From contig CASFMJ010000037.1 of the NCBI GenBank assembly GCA_949295785.1, positions 1-53,708 of the forward strand: a DNA stretch of 53,708 bases, written 5' to 3'. A model generated the notes under the pieces. The model saw only the letters and a program-made list of their open reading frames with translations. It was not told where the DNA came from and searched no databases. The DNA comes from an uncultured Bacillota bacterium. Its GTDB lineage: Bacteria > Bacillota > Clostridia > Peptostreptococcales > Anaerovoracaceae. Shown here piece after piece: positions 1 to 8,561 of this stretch (its first letter is position 1; each line of letters begins with the position of its first letter). Made by a program: the position numbers and the translations under genes.

Positions 1-13
1 GATTGTGCTTATG

Positions 14-41
14 CTCAATTTTTTTTAATAAAAAAGTTGAG
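14..41. repeat. AT-rich inverted repeat
   Basis: CTCAAT plus a T-run (14-25) pairs with an A-run plus GTTGAG (30-41) around a 4-nt loop, giving a 12-bp stem with one G-T wobble. No clean T-tract follows directly. It may be a terminator remnant of a gene upstream of the window or just AT-rich spacer. No coding sequence is recognisable in 1-269. Confidence 0.3.
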
Positions 42-89
42 ACAACTGAATATTTTTTTCAGCCACCCCAACATTTATTATAGAGCCAC

Positions 90-119
90 AAAAGTCCCGC
101 TAAACGGGACTTTTGTTTT
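90..119. terminator. Intrinsic terminator, probably bidirectional
   Basis: AAAAGTCCCG (90-99), loop CTAAA, CGGGACTTTT (105-114) is a perfect 10-bp stem. It is followed by T-rich sequence on the + strand and preceded by an A-run, so it could work in both directions. It separates whatever lies upstream from secDF. Confidence 0.75.
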
Positions 120-138
120 GCTATTTTCATATTGTTTC

Positions 139-167
139 TTGTAAAACAGTGGAAAAAGTAGTACAAT
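139..167 (+). promoter_or_regulatory. Candidate sigma-A promoter for secDF
   Basis: TTGTAA (139-144), a 17-nt spacer and TACAAT (162-167) fit a vegetative promoter. An overlapping TATAAT sits at 167-172. The site lies between the terminator at 90-119 and the secDF start at 270, leaving a leader of about 95 nt. The assignment rests on match and position only. Confidence 0.5.
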
Positions 168-269
168 ATAATGTAAAATAAAATGCCGATACTATGTATT
201 AAAGCACTGATTACGCTATTTATACTATCTGCATAATAAAAAATCAACAGGAAAAGAGGTAAAAACACA

Positions 270-2594
270 ATGAATCAGACGGTCAAAAAAGTACTGGCTA
301 TATTGGTACTTGTTATTACAATTTTTGCCTGGTATGTCAGTATTTTTGGCATAGGTCCTATAGATTCAGCTAAAGACACTTTAAAATACGGACTGGATAT
401 TAACGGCGGAGTCTATGTGGTTATGGAAGCTCAGACAGATTTAGAAGGAGAAGAACTGAAAAATCTGATGGAACAGACAAGAGCTGTCATAGATAACCGT
501 GTCAATCAGATGGGAGTAGCAGAATCAGCTGTTACCATAGAAGGTGAAAAAAGAATAAGAGTAGAGATACCCGGAGAAAAGGATGCAGAGCAGGCAATCG
601 AAGCAGTAGGAAAGACAGCACAGCTTCAGTTTCTGCTGGCAGACGGAAGTCTTGTGGTGGATGGAAGCCATGTGGAGGATGCGCAGATTGCCACAGATGG
701 CTCACAATATAAGATAGAATTAAAGTTTGACAGTGAAGGTGCAGATCTCTTTGAGGAAGGAACAAGAAAAGCGCTGAACGGAAGTGTTACGCCTGCTATT
801 GAAGGGGTCTCGGCAAATCAGATTGCTATCGTACTTGACAATGAAATAATTGTGAACCCAAGAGTTGAGAATGTTATTACAGGAGGGCAGTGTGAGATAA
901 CAGGAGGCTATACAAAAGAAGAAGCATCCACTACAGCTGCCCTTATCAGAGGAGGAGCTCTGCCGGTTGATCTTGTGGAAGTTCAGTCTTCAGTACAGGC
1001 AGCATCCATTGGTGCTGATGCCTTGGACAAATCAATAGTTGCAGGTGCAATAGGCATTGCCATAGTATTTTTGATAATGCTTGTTTTTTATGGTCTCATT
1101 GGGTTTATAGCGGATATAGCTCTTATGCTGTATGTGGCCATGTTTATCTGGTCAATGTCTCTTTTCGATGTAGTACTCACATTACCCGGAATAGCGGCAC
1201 TTATCCTTTCGATAGGTATGGCTGTAGATGCCAATGTTATAATTTTTGCAAGGATAAAAGAAGAAATATGTGCAGGCAAGAGTATAAGGGTTGCTGTTCA
1301 TGCAGGATTTAAAAATGCATTGACTACGGTTCTGGATGCTCAGATAACAACTCTTATAGCAGCAGTAGTTCTCTACGAAGTCGGAACAACATCAGTTAAA
1401 GGATTTGCTCTTACACTGATGATCGGTATAGTAATAAGTATATTCACTGCCGTAATAATAACTCAGCTTTTTATCTCGCTTCTTGCAGAAAGCAAAAGAT
1501 TTTCAAAGAATAAATATTTCGGAGTCAATGAAGATGGAACACCTAAGCAGTTTATAAATAAATCTTTTTCTTTCATGAAAAACAGAAAGATATTTTATTG
1601 CATAAGCGCTGCTGTAATAATACTGGGCTTTGCCTTCACCTTTGCAAAAGGGCTCAATTACGGAATAGATTTTACCGGAGGCACCATGATTCAGATGGAT
1701 ATGCACAAGCAGGTGGATATCTCTGAAGTTGAAGATGCTCTTTCGGAATATGATCTCGATCTTTCAATAATATATGCAGGCGAAAATAATGAGCAGATAG
1801 TAATAAAAACAATAGAGTCTCTCGACAATGAAAAAAGAGCAGAAATAACTGATGTTCTGGGAGAAAAATTCGATGTGACAGAAGAAGATGTCCTTGCATC
1901 AGAACAGTTTGGACCTTCTGTGGGTGACGAGCTGAAAGTTAACGCATTGAAAGCTGTGCTTATTGCTTCCGTGGGAATGCTCATATATATTATTTTCAGA
2001 TTCAAGTCATGGAAATATGGTTTCTCAGCTATCGCGGGAGTGGTTCACGATGTGCTGATGGTCATTGCTTTTTATGGAATTTTCGGATTCACTGTAAATA
2101 ACCCGTTCATTGCGGCCATACTTACACTGGTAGGATATTCAATAAATGATACTATAGTTATCTTTGACAGGATAAGAGAAAACAGATCGTTATACAGAAA
2201 AGAAGGTGTTGAGCTGAATATTGACAGAAGTATCAACAGTACTTTAAACAGGACTATAATGACTTCTCTCACAACTTTGGTGGTTATGATCCCGCTCTGT
2301 ATTCTTGTATCATCATCAATAAGAGAATTCATTATTCCTTTGATGGTCGGAGTCGTTGTCGGATGCTACTCATCCATATTTGTATGCAGCCCTCTGTATT
2401 ATGACCTTTCCAAAGGAAGCGAAGAATCAAAATATACCAGACAGATAAGAGAAAACAATAAGAACAATAATAAAAATAAAAATAATAATAAAAATAATGA
2501 TGATCAGAAAAAAATTGAACTGAAGAACGAACAGAAGAACAATAATAAAAATAATAATAAGAAGAACAGAAACAAAAATAAGAAGAACAGGTAA
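270..2594 (+). CDS. secDF: SecDF fused protein-export membrane protein
   Basis: This is the accessory subunit of the Sec translocon, which uses the proton gradient to help pull exported proteins across the membrane. The SecD half carries an N-terminal membrane helix, a large extracytoplasmic part and a first helix bundle (about residues 255-400). The SecF half begins near residue 430 and has the typical GLNYGIDFTGGT motif, then a second bundle. SecD and SecF are separate genes in many bacteria; here they are one 774-residue chain, as in Bacillus. The start is ATG with AAGAGGT at 254-260. The last 50 or so residues are almost purely Asn and Lys with some Arg and Asp, which is not part of the family core and is presumably a cytoplasmic tail. 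It is the first gene after a terminator and promoter, followed by rel 27 nt downstream. Confidence 0.95.
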   Translation: MNQTVKKVLAILVLVITIFAWYVSIFGIGPIDSAKDTLKYGLDINGGVYVVMEAQTDLEGEELKNLMEQTRAVIDNRVNQMGVAESAVTIEGEKRIRVEIPGEKDAEQAIEAVGKTAQLQFLLADGSLVVDGSHVEDAQIATDGSQYKIELKFDSEGADLFEEGTRKALNGSVTPAIEGVSANQIAIVLDNEIIVNPRVENVITGGQCEITGGYTKEEASTTAALIRGGALPVDLVEVQSSVQAASIGADALDKSIVAGAIGIAIVFLIMLVFYGLIGFIADIALMLYVAMFIWSMSLFDVVLTLPGIAALILSIGMAVDANVIIFARIKEEICAGKSIRVAVHAGFKNALTTVLDAQITTLIAAVVLYEVGTTSVKGFALTLMIGIVISIFTAVIITQLFISLLAESKRFSKNKYFGVNEDGTPKQFINKSFSFMKNRKIFYCISAAVIILGFAFTFAKGLNYGIDFTGGTMIQMDMHKQVDISEVEDALSEYDLDLSIIYAGENNEQIVIKTIESLDNEKRAEITDVLGEKFDVTEEDVLASEQFGPSVGDELKVNALKAVLIASVGMLIYIIFRFKSWKYGFSAIAGVVHDVLMVIAFYGIFGFTVNNPFIAAILTLVGYSINDTIVIFDRIRENRSLYRKEGVELNIDRSINSTLNRTIMTSLTTLVVMIPLCILVSSSIREFIIPLMVGVVVGCYSSIFVCSPLYYDLSKGSEESKYTRQIRENNKNNNKNKNNNKNNDDQKKIELKNEQKNNNKNNNKKNRNKNKKNR
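2451..2591 (+). repeat. Low-complexity AAT/AAC/AAG tract encoding the SecDF Asn/Lys tail
   Basis: Repeated AAT, AAC, AAA and AAG codons make an almost purely A-rich stretch at the 3' end of secDF, encoding runs such as NNNKNKNNNKNN from about residue 727 onward. Such tracts are prone to expansion and contraction by replication slippage, so tail length may differ between strains. Confidence 0.8.
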
Positions 2595-2621
2595 ATCAAT
2601 TCGTCACAGGAGTTTTATTTG

Positions 2622-4823
2622 ATGGAAAGCAGAAAGGAATTTTTACAGGAAATACTGAATATAAACTCTAAATACGACACCGAACTGATAGGAAAAGCTT
2701 ACGACAAGGGAAGACTGCTCCATGAAGGTCAGCTGAGAAAAAGCGGTGAACCATATTTTATTCATCCGATAAATGTGGCAATAATACTGGCTCAGCTGGG
2801 AATGGATGAGGCAACTATCATCGGCGGGCTTTTGCATGATGTTGTTGAAGATACCGAATATACAAGAGAAGAACTTGTAGCGGATTTTGGGGAGGAAATC
2901 GCGCTTTTGGTAGATGGAGTCACAAAACTCGGCACTATCAAATTTGAATCTAAAGAAGAGATTCAGGCAGAGAATTTTCGTAAGATGTTTCTTGCCATGT
3001 CGAAAGACATAAGAGTCCTGATAATAAAACTCGCCGACAGGCTTCATAATATGAGAACCATAGAATTCATGAAGCCTGAGAAAATAGAAGAAAAGTGTAA
3101 GGAAACCCTTGAGATTTATGCACCTTTAGCCAGCAGGCTGGGTATATCCACTGTTAAATTTGAACTTGAGGATATAGCGCTTAAATACCTGCATCCTGAC
3201 GAATTTAAGGATCTTCAGGAAAAAGTAAGCCTGAGGAGGTCACAGAGAGAAGAAACAATAAATACGGTAATAGGTGAGATAAAAGAATCCCTTGACGACA
3301 TGGATCTGAAATACGAAATATATGGAAGAGCCAAACATTTTTACAGTATCTATAAAAAAATGAAATTCCAGAAGAAACAGATCGATGAGATCTTTGACCT
3401 GATTGCAGTGCGTATAATTGTGGATACAGTAAAAGACTGCTATGCAGTTCTTGGCATAGTTCATACGATGTGGAAACCTATACCGGGAAGATTCAAGGAT
3501 TATATCGCAATGCCGAAACCTAATATGTATCAGTCGCTGCATACTACTGTGATAGGTGATAACGGCGAGCCCTTTGAAATACAGATAAGGACTCATGAGA
3601 TGCATGAGGTTGCGGAATATGGTATTGCTGCCCACTGGAAATACAAGGAAGGGGATACTTCAGGAAAGGCATCCACTGATGATATCAAACTGGCATGGCT
3701 GAGACAATCACTGGAATGGCAGAAGGATATAAATGATCCGAAAATATTTCTTGAAACCATGAAAATGGATCTGTTTGCAACCCAGGTATTTGTTTTCACT
3801 CCACGGGGTGATGTTATAGAACTTCCTGCAGGCTCAACACCTCTTGACTTTGCCTTCAAGATACATTCTGCCATAGGCTGCAAGTGTGTCGGTGCAAAAG
3901 TTAACGGTAAAATGGTTACTATCGACCACACCCTGCAAAATGGTGATATAGTCGAAATTGTAACATCGGCCAATTCCAGCGGACCGAGTGTTGACTGGCT
4001 CAAGATTGCAAAAAGTTCAAACGCAAGAAATAAAATAAGAAGCTGGCTGAAAAAAGAAAATAAATCCGACAGTATAGATAAAGGCAAAGATCTTCTTGAC
4101 AAATCTATACGTAAAAAGGGATATGATCCGGCTTTATGTGCAAAGACAGCATATATCAACAGGGCAATGAAAGCCATGAATTTTGCCAGCACTGACGAAG
4201 GATATGCTCAGCTGGCAGGCGGTGGATCTCTGATGAGCAAATTCTGCAATTTACTTTTTTCATATTATAATGAAGATAATAAAATTGCAGAAAAAACAGA
4301 CGAAAGTGTTCTGGAAGACATCAAAGCCGCTGAGGCAAAACGCCAGAAACTCGAGAATCGCAAGAAAGACAGTCCCGGCGTAATTGTAAAAGGCACAGAC
4401 AATCTTATGATAAAACTGGCCCGTTGCTGTAATCCCGTACCGGGAGATGATATTGTAGGCTTTATCACTAAAGGAAGGGGGATATCCGTTCATCGCAAGG
4501 ACTGTTCCAATGTAACAAATCTTCCCGAACAGGAAAAAGCCAGGTTCATAGAAGTAGAGTGGGAAGATCTTAAAGCAGGCAAATCCTACGATGCGGAGAT
4601 ATGCATAATCGGAAGTGACAGAAAGGGCATACTTTCCGACATATCAAGAGCCTGTGAAGATATGGATATACATCTTTCCGGCGTCAACGCAAAGGCAGGA
4701 AGAGACGGGAGTCTGACAATGTCAGTGATTCTTTCCATATCAAGTACACAGGAAATGCAGAAAGTGCTGAGAAATTTAAGAAATATTGAAGGAGTGACTC
4801 AGGTATACAGAGCCAAAGCATAG
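2622..4823 (+). CDS. rel: Bifunctional (p)ppGpp synthetase/hydrolase (Rel)
   Basis: Rel makes and degrades (p)ppGpp, the stringent-response alarmone, in response to uncharged tRNA on the ribosome. The domain order fits a full-length Rel: an HD hydrolase domain near residues 45-150 with LLHDVVEDT, a synthetase domain near 230-350 with RFKDYIAMPKPN and YQSLHT, a TGS domain near 385-445 (VFVFTPRGDVIELP), a conserved Cys/His region (RCCNPVPGD) and a C-terminal ACT domain. Both catalytic domains look intact, so it should be bifunctional. I chose ATG 2622, 9 nt after AGGAG (2608-2612). An in-frame TTG at 2619 would sit closer to the Shine-Dalgarno. The rel stop codon overlaps the dtd ribosome binding site. 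Confidence 0.95.
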   Translation: MESRKEFLQEILNINSKYDTELIGKAYDKGRLLHEGQLRKSGEPYFIHPINVAIILAQLGMDEATIIGGLLHDVVEDTEYTREELVADFGEEIALLVDGVTKLGTIKFESKEEIQAENFRKMFLAMSKDIRVLIIKLADRLHNMRTIEFMKPEKIEEKCKETLEIYAPLASRLGISTVKFELEDIALKYLHPDEFKDLQEKVSLRRSQREETINTVIGEIKESLDDMDLKYEIYGRAKHFYSIYKKMKFQKKQIDEIFDLIAVRIIVDTVKDCYAVLGIVHTMWKPIPGRFKDYIAMPKPNMYQSLHTTVIGDNGEPFEIQIRTHEMHEVAEYGIAAHWKYKEGDTSGKASTDDIKLAWLRQSLEWQKDINDPKIFLETMKMDLFATQVFVFTPRGDVIELPAGSTPLDFAFKIHSAIGCKCVGAKVNGKMVTIDHTLQNGDIVEIVTSANSSGPSVDWLKIAKSSNARNKIRSWLKKENKSDSIDKGKDLLDKSIRKKGYDPALCAKTAYINRAMKAMNFASTDEGYAQLAGGGSLMSKFCNLLFSYYNEDNKIAEKTDESVLEDIKAAEAKRQKLENRKKDSPGVIVKGTDNLMIKLARCCNPVPGDDIVGFITKGRGISVHRKDCSNVTNLPEQEKARFIEVEWEDLKAGKSYDAEICIIGSDRKGILSDISRACEDMDIHLSGVNAKAGRDGSLTMSVILSISSTQEMQKVLRNLRNIEGVTQVYRAKA

Positions 4824-4830
4824 GTGAAAA

Positions 4831-5280
4831 ATGAGAGCAGTAGTACAAAGAGTAAAAGAATCGGATGTGACTGTAGAAGATAAGATTACAGGTTCCATAG
4901 GACATGGACTTACAGTCCTTCTGGGAGTTGAAGAGGGCGACAGTGAGGACGATGCACGATATATGGCTGATAAAATATCCGGGCTCAGAATTTTTGAAGA
5001 CAATGAGGGAAAGATGAATCTTTCGGTGGTAGACGTGGGCGGCAGTATTCTTGCTATATCCCAGTTCACTCTTCTTGGTGATGTCAGAAAGGGAAAACGT
5101 CCAAGCTTTTCATCCGCGGCAAGACCTGATGAAGCTGACAGACTTTACAGACGTTTTATCGACTTTGTGAAAGAAGGCGGTATTAAGGTGGAGGAAGGCA
5201 TTTTCAGAGCAGAAATGCTTGTAAGGATATATAATGACGGACCAGTAACCATATTATTAGACAGCAGAAAAACCTTTTAG
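4831..5280 (+). CDS. dtd: D-aminoacyl-tRNA deacylase
   Basis: This enzyme removes D-amino acids (and glycine from mischarged tRNA-Ala) from tRNA, acting in translation quality control. The 149-residue length is standard for DTD. Characteristic segments are MRAVVQRV at the N terminus, SQFTLLGD near residue 77 and the C-terminal [10 protein letters not shown], corresponding to the SQFTL and GPVT active-site motifs. The start ATG is 7 nt after the rel stop, and AGGTGA overlaps that stop, so translation is probably coupled. The rel-dtd pairing is a common Gram-positive arrangement. Confidence 0.95.
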   Translation: MRAVVQRVKESDVTVEDKITGSIGHGLTVLLGVEEGDSEDDARYMADKISGLRIFEDNEGKMNLSVVDVGGSILAISQFTLLGDVRKGKRPSFSSAARPDEADRLYRRFIDFVKEGGIKVEEGIFRAEMLVRIYNDGPVTILLDSRKTF

Positions 5281-5290
5281 GAGATTAAAG

Positions 5291-5911
5291 ATGAAAGTAA
5301 AGCATTATTTGACCGGACCGCTTCAGGTCAACACATATCTGGCATTTGATGAAAAAACCAAGAAAGGATTTATAGTAGATCCGGGCGGCTATGAGAGCAG
5401 GATAACTGATGATGCCGAAAAAGAACATATTGAAATAATGTATATAATACTCACCCACGGTCACGGTGATCATATCGGAGGAGTAGCAAGGTTCAGACAG
5501 GATTTCCCAAATGCTGACGTTGTGGCTTATATTGATGAAAAGGAAATGCTTTCAGATCCCGCTTTAAACAGTTCTTCCGAAATGTTCGGCCATCCGGTCA
5601 CGGTAGAACCGGATATATGGGTAACTGATAACAAGGAGCTTCAGGCAGGCGAACTTAAGCTGACTTTCCTCCATACCCCGGGACATACAAAAGGAGGTAT
5701 GTGCATATACGCTGACGGCTGTATTTTCAGCGGCGACACCCTTTTCCGCTATTCAATAGGAAGAACAGATTTTTATGGAGGAGATTACAGGATAATCAAG
5801 AATTCAATCAAAGACAGGCTCTATGTATTTCCTGATGATACGGTGGTATTACCGGGACATATGGGAGCTACCACAATAGGAGAAGAAAAAAGGGGTAATC
5901 CTTTTGTATAA
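5291..5911 (+). CDS. MBL-fold metallo-hydrolase (glyoxalase II-like)
   Basis: This is a single-domain metallo-beta-lactamase-fold hydrolase of 206 residues. The metal-binding motif THGHGDHIGG (HxHxDH) is near residue 55, with further ligands in HTPGHTKGG, GDTLF and PGHMG, so both zinc sites look complete. Proteins of this subgroup resemble hydroxyacylglutathione hydrolase, but in organisms lacking glutathione the substrate is not known. It sits 10 nt after dtd in the conserved rel-dtd-MBL arrangement and overlaps the following hemZ by 8 nt. I do not assign a specific reaction. Confidence 0.9.
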   Translation: MKVKHYLTGPLQVNTYLAFDEKTKKGFIVDPGGYESRITDDAEKEHIEIMYIILTHGHGDHIGGVARFRQDFPNADVVAYIDEKEMLSDPALNSSSEMFGHPVTVEPDIWVTDNKELQAGELKLTFLHTPGHTKGGMCIYADGCIFSGDTLFRYSIGRTDFYGGDYRIIKNSIKDRLYVFPDDTVVLPGHMGATTIGEEKRGNPFV

Positions 5912-7286
5912 CATAATAATTGACGGCATAACTGACAAATATGAATATAACGAGCTTATAAAGATCTTTTTAAAGCCGGAGGAATATACGCTTTTTACTG
6001 AAACCGAATATGATGTTTCTTTAGAACATGAGGGAGTAACAATAGAATTCAATGGGGAGAGATTTGCCCATAAAGATCATATAAAAAGAGAAATATATAA
6101 AGGCCTTTCCCTGATAACCGGCAAAACTCCACCGTGGGGAATACTCACAGGAGTAAGGCCTGTTAAGCTTGCAAGGGAGATATGTGAAAAAAACGGCAGC
6201 ATCGAACAGACAAAAAAGAAGCTTGTTGATTTTTATCTTTTAAGTGAAGAAAAAGCCCGGCTGCTGATTGATATATATAGATACCAGTCGCAGTTTGCAC
6301 TAAAACCAGAGGATAAAACGGCAGGACTATATATAGGTATTCCATTTTGTCCTACCCGCTGTTTATATTGTTCATTTACATCAAATCAGCAAGGAGAAGA
6401 AGAAATAGAACGATACTTAGATGCGCTCCTTGATGAAATCGGATATGCCGGAAGAAAAATGAAAGAATCCGGAGAAAAAGTCGAGACGGTATATATCGGA
6501 GGAGGAACTCCAACCACTCTTTCAGCGTATCAGATAGACAGACTTCTTTCAAGAATAGAGACTTCGTTTGACTTATCCTGTTTAAAAGAATTTACTGTAG
6601 AGGCAGGAAGACCGGATACTGTTACAGAGGAAAAACTCAAGGTTATTTCAGATTATGGCATTAAAAGGATAAGTATCAATCCTCAGACTATGAAAGACCA
6701 CACACTCAAGCTGATAGGACGTTCCCACACATGTGATGATATAATAAAAGCGTTTGATATTGCAAATAAGACCGATAAATTTATCATAAATGCTGATATT
6801 ATCGCAGGCCTTCCTGAAGAGACACCGGAAGATTTTGAGAATACCGTAAGAAAAGTAATTGATCTCGGTCCTGAAAATATAACGGTACATACATTGGCAG
6901 TAAAAAGAGCATCAAGGCTTATGGACTCTGATGCCGCATACCATTATAAACAGTCTCAGACGGTAGAAAAAATGCTTGAGATATCCCGCACGTTATTGAG
7001 TGAAGCCGGCTACAGGCCATATTATCTTTATCGTCAGAAACATATGGCCGGTGCAATGGAGAATGTAGGCTACTGCAGGAATGATAAGCCGTGTATATAT
7101 AATATAAGAATAATGGACGAAAACCAAAGCATTCTTGCCCTTGGCGCCGGTGCCATAAGCAAAAGATTTTATGCTGATGAAAACAGGCTGGAAAGAGTGC
7201 CAAATGTTTCCAATTACAGTATATATATAGAACGACTGGAAGAAATGAAAGATAGAAAAGAAAAAAAATTTTTTGAGGAGGTATAG
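5904..7286 (+). CDS. hemZ: HemZ-type radical SAM protein (coproporphyrinogen III oxidase-like)
   Basis: This is a 460-residue radical SAM protein of the HemN/HemZ group. The Fe-S binding motif CPTRCLYC (CxxxCxxC) lies near residue 150 and is followed by YIGGGTPT, the SAM-binding glycine motif. The roughly 145 residues before the radical SAM core and the NVGYCRNDKPCIYNIR segment near the C terminus match HemZ rather than classical HemN. HemZ is named for oxygen-independent coproporphyrinogen dehydrogenation, but several HemN-like proteins have other roles and no other haem gene is nearby. The start is TTG 5904, 8 nt after AGGGG (5891-5895), overlapping the MBL gene. No ATG lies close by in frame. 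Confidence 0.88.
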   Translation: MYNIIIDGITDKYEYNELIKIFLKPEEYTLFTETEYDVSLEHEGVTIEFNGERFAHKDHIKREIYKGLSLITGKTPPWGILTGVRPVKLAREICEKNGSIEQTKKKLVDFYLLSEEKARLLIDIYRYQSQFALKPEDKTAGLYIGIPFCPTRCLYCSFTSNQQGEEEIERYLDALLDEIGYAGRKMKESGEKVETVYIGGGTPTTLSAYQIDRLLSRIETSFDLSCLKEFTVEAGRPDTVTEEKLKVISDYGIKRISINPQTMKDHTLKLIGRSHTCDDIIKAFDIANKTDKFIINADIIAGLPEETPEDFENTVRKVIDLGPENITVHTLAVKRASRLMDSDAAYHYKQSQTVEKMLEISRTLLSEAGYRPYYLYRQKHMAGAMENVGYCRNDKPCIYNIRIMDENQSILALGAGAISKRFYADENRLERVPNVSNYSIYIERLEEMKDRKEKKFFEEV

Positions 7287-7291
7287 GGGAA

Positions 7292-8545
7292 GTGTTGACC
7301 AACGCACCAAAAGGAACAAAAGATTTACTACCCGCCCAGGCATATAAATGGCATTATGTCGAGAAAAAATTTGCTGATATATGCAAAAGATACGGTTTTA
7401 AAGAAATCAGGACACCGATGTTTGAGCATACAGAAGTATTTGCCAGAGGTATAGGTGATACTACAGACGTAGTGCAGAAAGAGATGTATACCTTCAATGA
7501 TCACGGAAACAGGAGCATCACCCTGAAACCGGAGGGTACATCCGGAGCAGTCAGGGCATTTATAGAACACAAACAGTATGCTGAAGTTCAGCCTACAAAA
7601 TATTATTATGACACAGACTGTTTCAGATATGAAAAGCCTCAGTCAGGCAGGTTAAGACATTTTCATCAGTTCGGTATAGAGGTATTCGGAACTCCCAATA
7701 TGCTGGCTGATGCAGAGGTTATCTGTCTTGCCAATGATTTTCTCAACGATCTTGGCATAACTCAGATACAGCTCAGGATAAACAGTGTAGGCTGCCCCCA
7801 GTGCAGGAAAAAACACAGAGAAGCGTTAAAAGAATTCTTAAAACCAAGATATGACGAACTCTGCAATACATGTAAAGACAGATTTGACAGAAATCCTATG
7901 AGAATACTGGACTGCAAGTCAGAAATTTGTCAGGATATAGTAAAAGATGCTCCCAGAATGCTGGATTATCTGTGTGACGACTGTAGAGATGCCTTTGATG
8001 AGCTGAAAGAAAATCTCACTGCCATGGGCATAGAATATACAGTTGATCCTAATATAGTAAGAGGACTGGATTATTATACCAAAACAGCCTTTGAATTTGT
8101 AACAACCAGTATAGGTGCACAGGGCACAGTATGCGGAGGAGGAAGATACGATCACCTTATAGAAGAATTAGGCGGTCCTCCAATTCCGGGAGTGGGATTC
8201 GGCCTTGGCATAGAAAGACTCCTGATGCTGATGGAGGCATGCGGAGCAGATTTTCCTGAAGATGACAGTACAGATGTTTTCATCGCTGTAATGGGTGATA
8301 GGGCAAAAGCCTTTGGTCTTAAACTCTGCAGAGAGATGAGACAGAAAGGCATAACAGCAGAGATGGATACTCTTGCCCGGAATATCAAGGGTCAGTTTAA
8401 ATATGCTGACAGACTTAATGCCAGATATACACTTGTAATAGGTGAAAATGAGCTGGAAAAAGGCGTTGTTTCTTTAAAAGACATGAAAAACTCACAGCAG
8501 AGAGAAATCAAAATAGATGATATTTATAAAGAAGTAATGAAATAG
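7292..8545 (+). CDS. hisS: Histidyl-tRNA synthetase
   Basis: HisS attaches histidine to tRNA-His. It is a class II synthetase of 417 residues, the usual length. Motifs visible are APKGTKDLLP at the N terminus, motif 2 around CFRYEKPQSGRLRHFHQFG, the histidine-specific VRGLDYYTKTAFEF and motif 3 GFGLGIERL, followed by a C-terminal anticodon-binding domain. The start is GTG 7292, preceded by GAGGAGG (7275-7281); TTG 7295 directly after is a less likely alternative. It lies 5 nt after hemZ and is followed by aspS, the common hisS-aspS pairing. The paralogous HisZ is encoded separately at 28632. Confidence 0.96.
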   Translation: MLTNAPKGTKDLLPAQAYKWHYVEKKFADICKRYGFKEIRTPMFEHTEVFARGIGDTTDVVQKEMYTFNDHGNRSITLKPEGTSGAVRAFIEHKQYAEVQPTKYYYDTDCFRYEKPQSGRLRHFHQFGIEVFGTPNMLADAEVICLANDFLNDLGITQIQLRINSVGCPQCRKKHREALKEFLKPRYDELCNTCKDRFDRNPMRILDCKSEICQDIVKDAPRMLDYLCDDCRDAFDELKENLTAMGIEYTVDPNIVRGLDYYTKTAFEFVTTSIGAQGTVCGGGRYDHLIEELGGPPIPGVGFGLGIERLLMLMEACGADFPEDDSTDVFIAVMGDRAKAFGLKLCREMRQKGITAEMDTLARNIKGQFKYADRLNARYTLVIGENELEKGVVSLKDMKNSQQREIKIDDIYKEVMK

Positions 8546-8561
8546 GAGAGAAAGTATAGCG

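Noticed and set aside
3593-4192. A 199-codon minus-strand frame within rel
   Set aside because: It is antisense to the conserved synthetase and TGS regions of rel and has no independent support.
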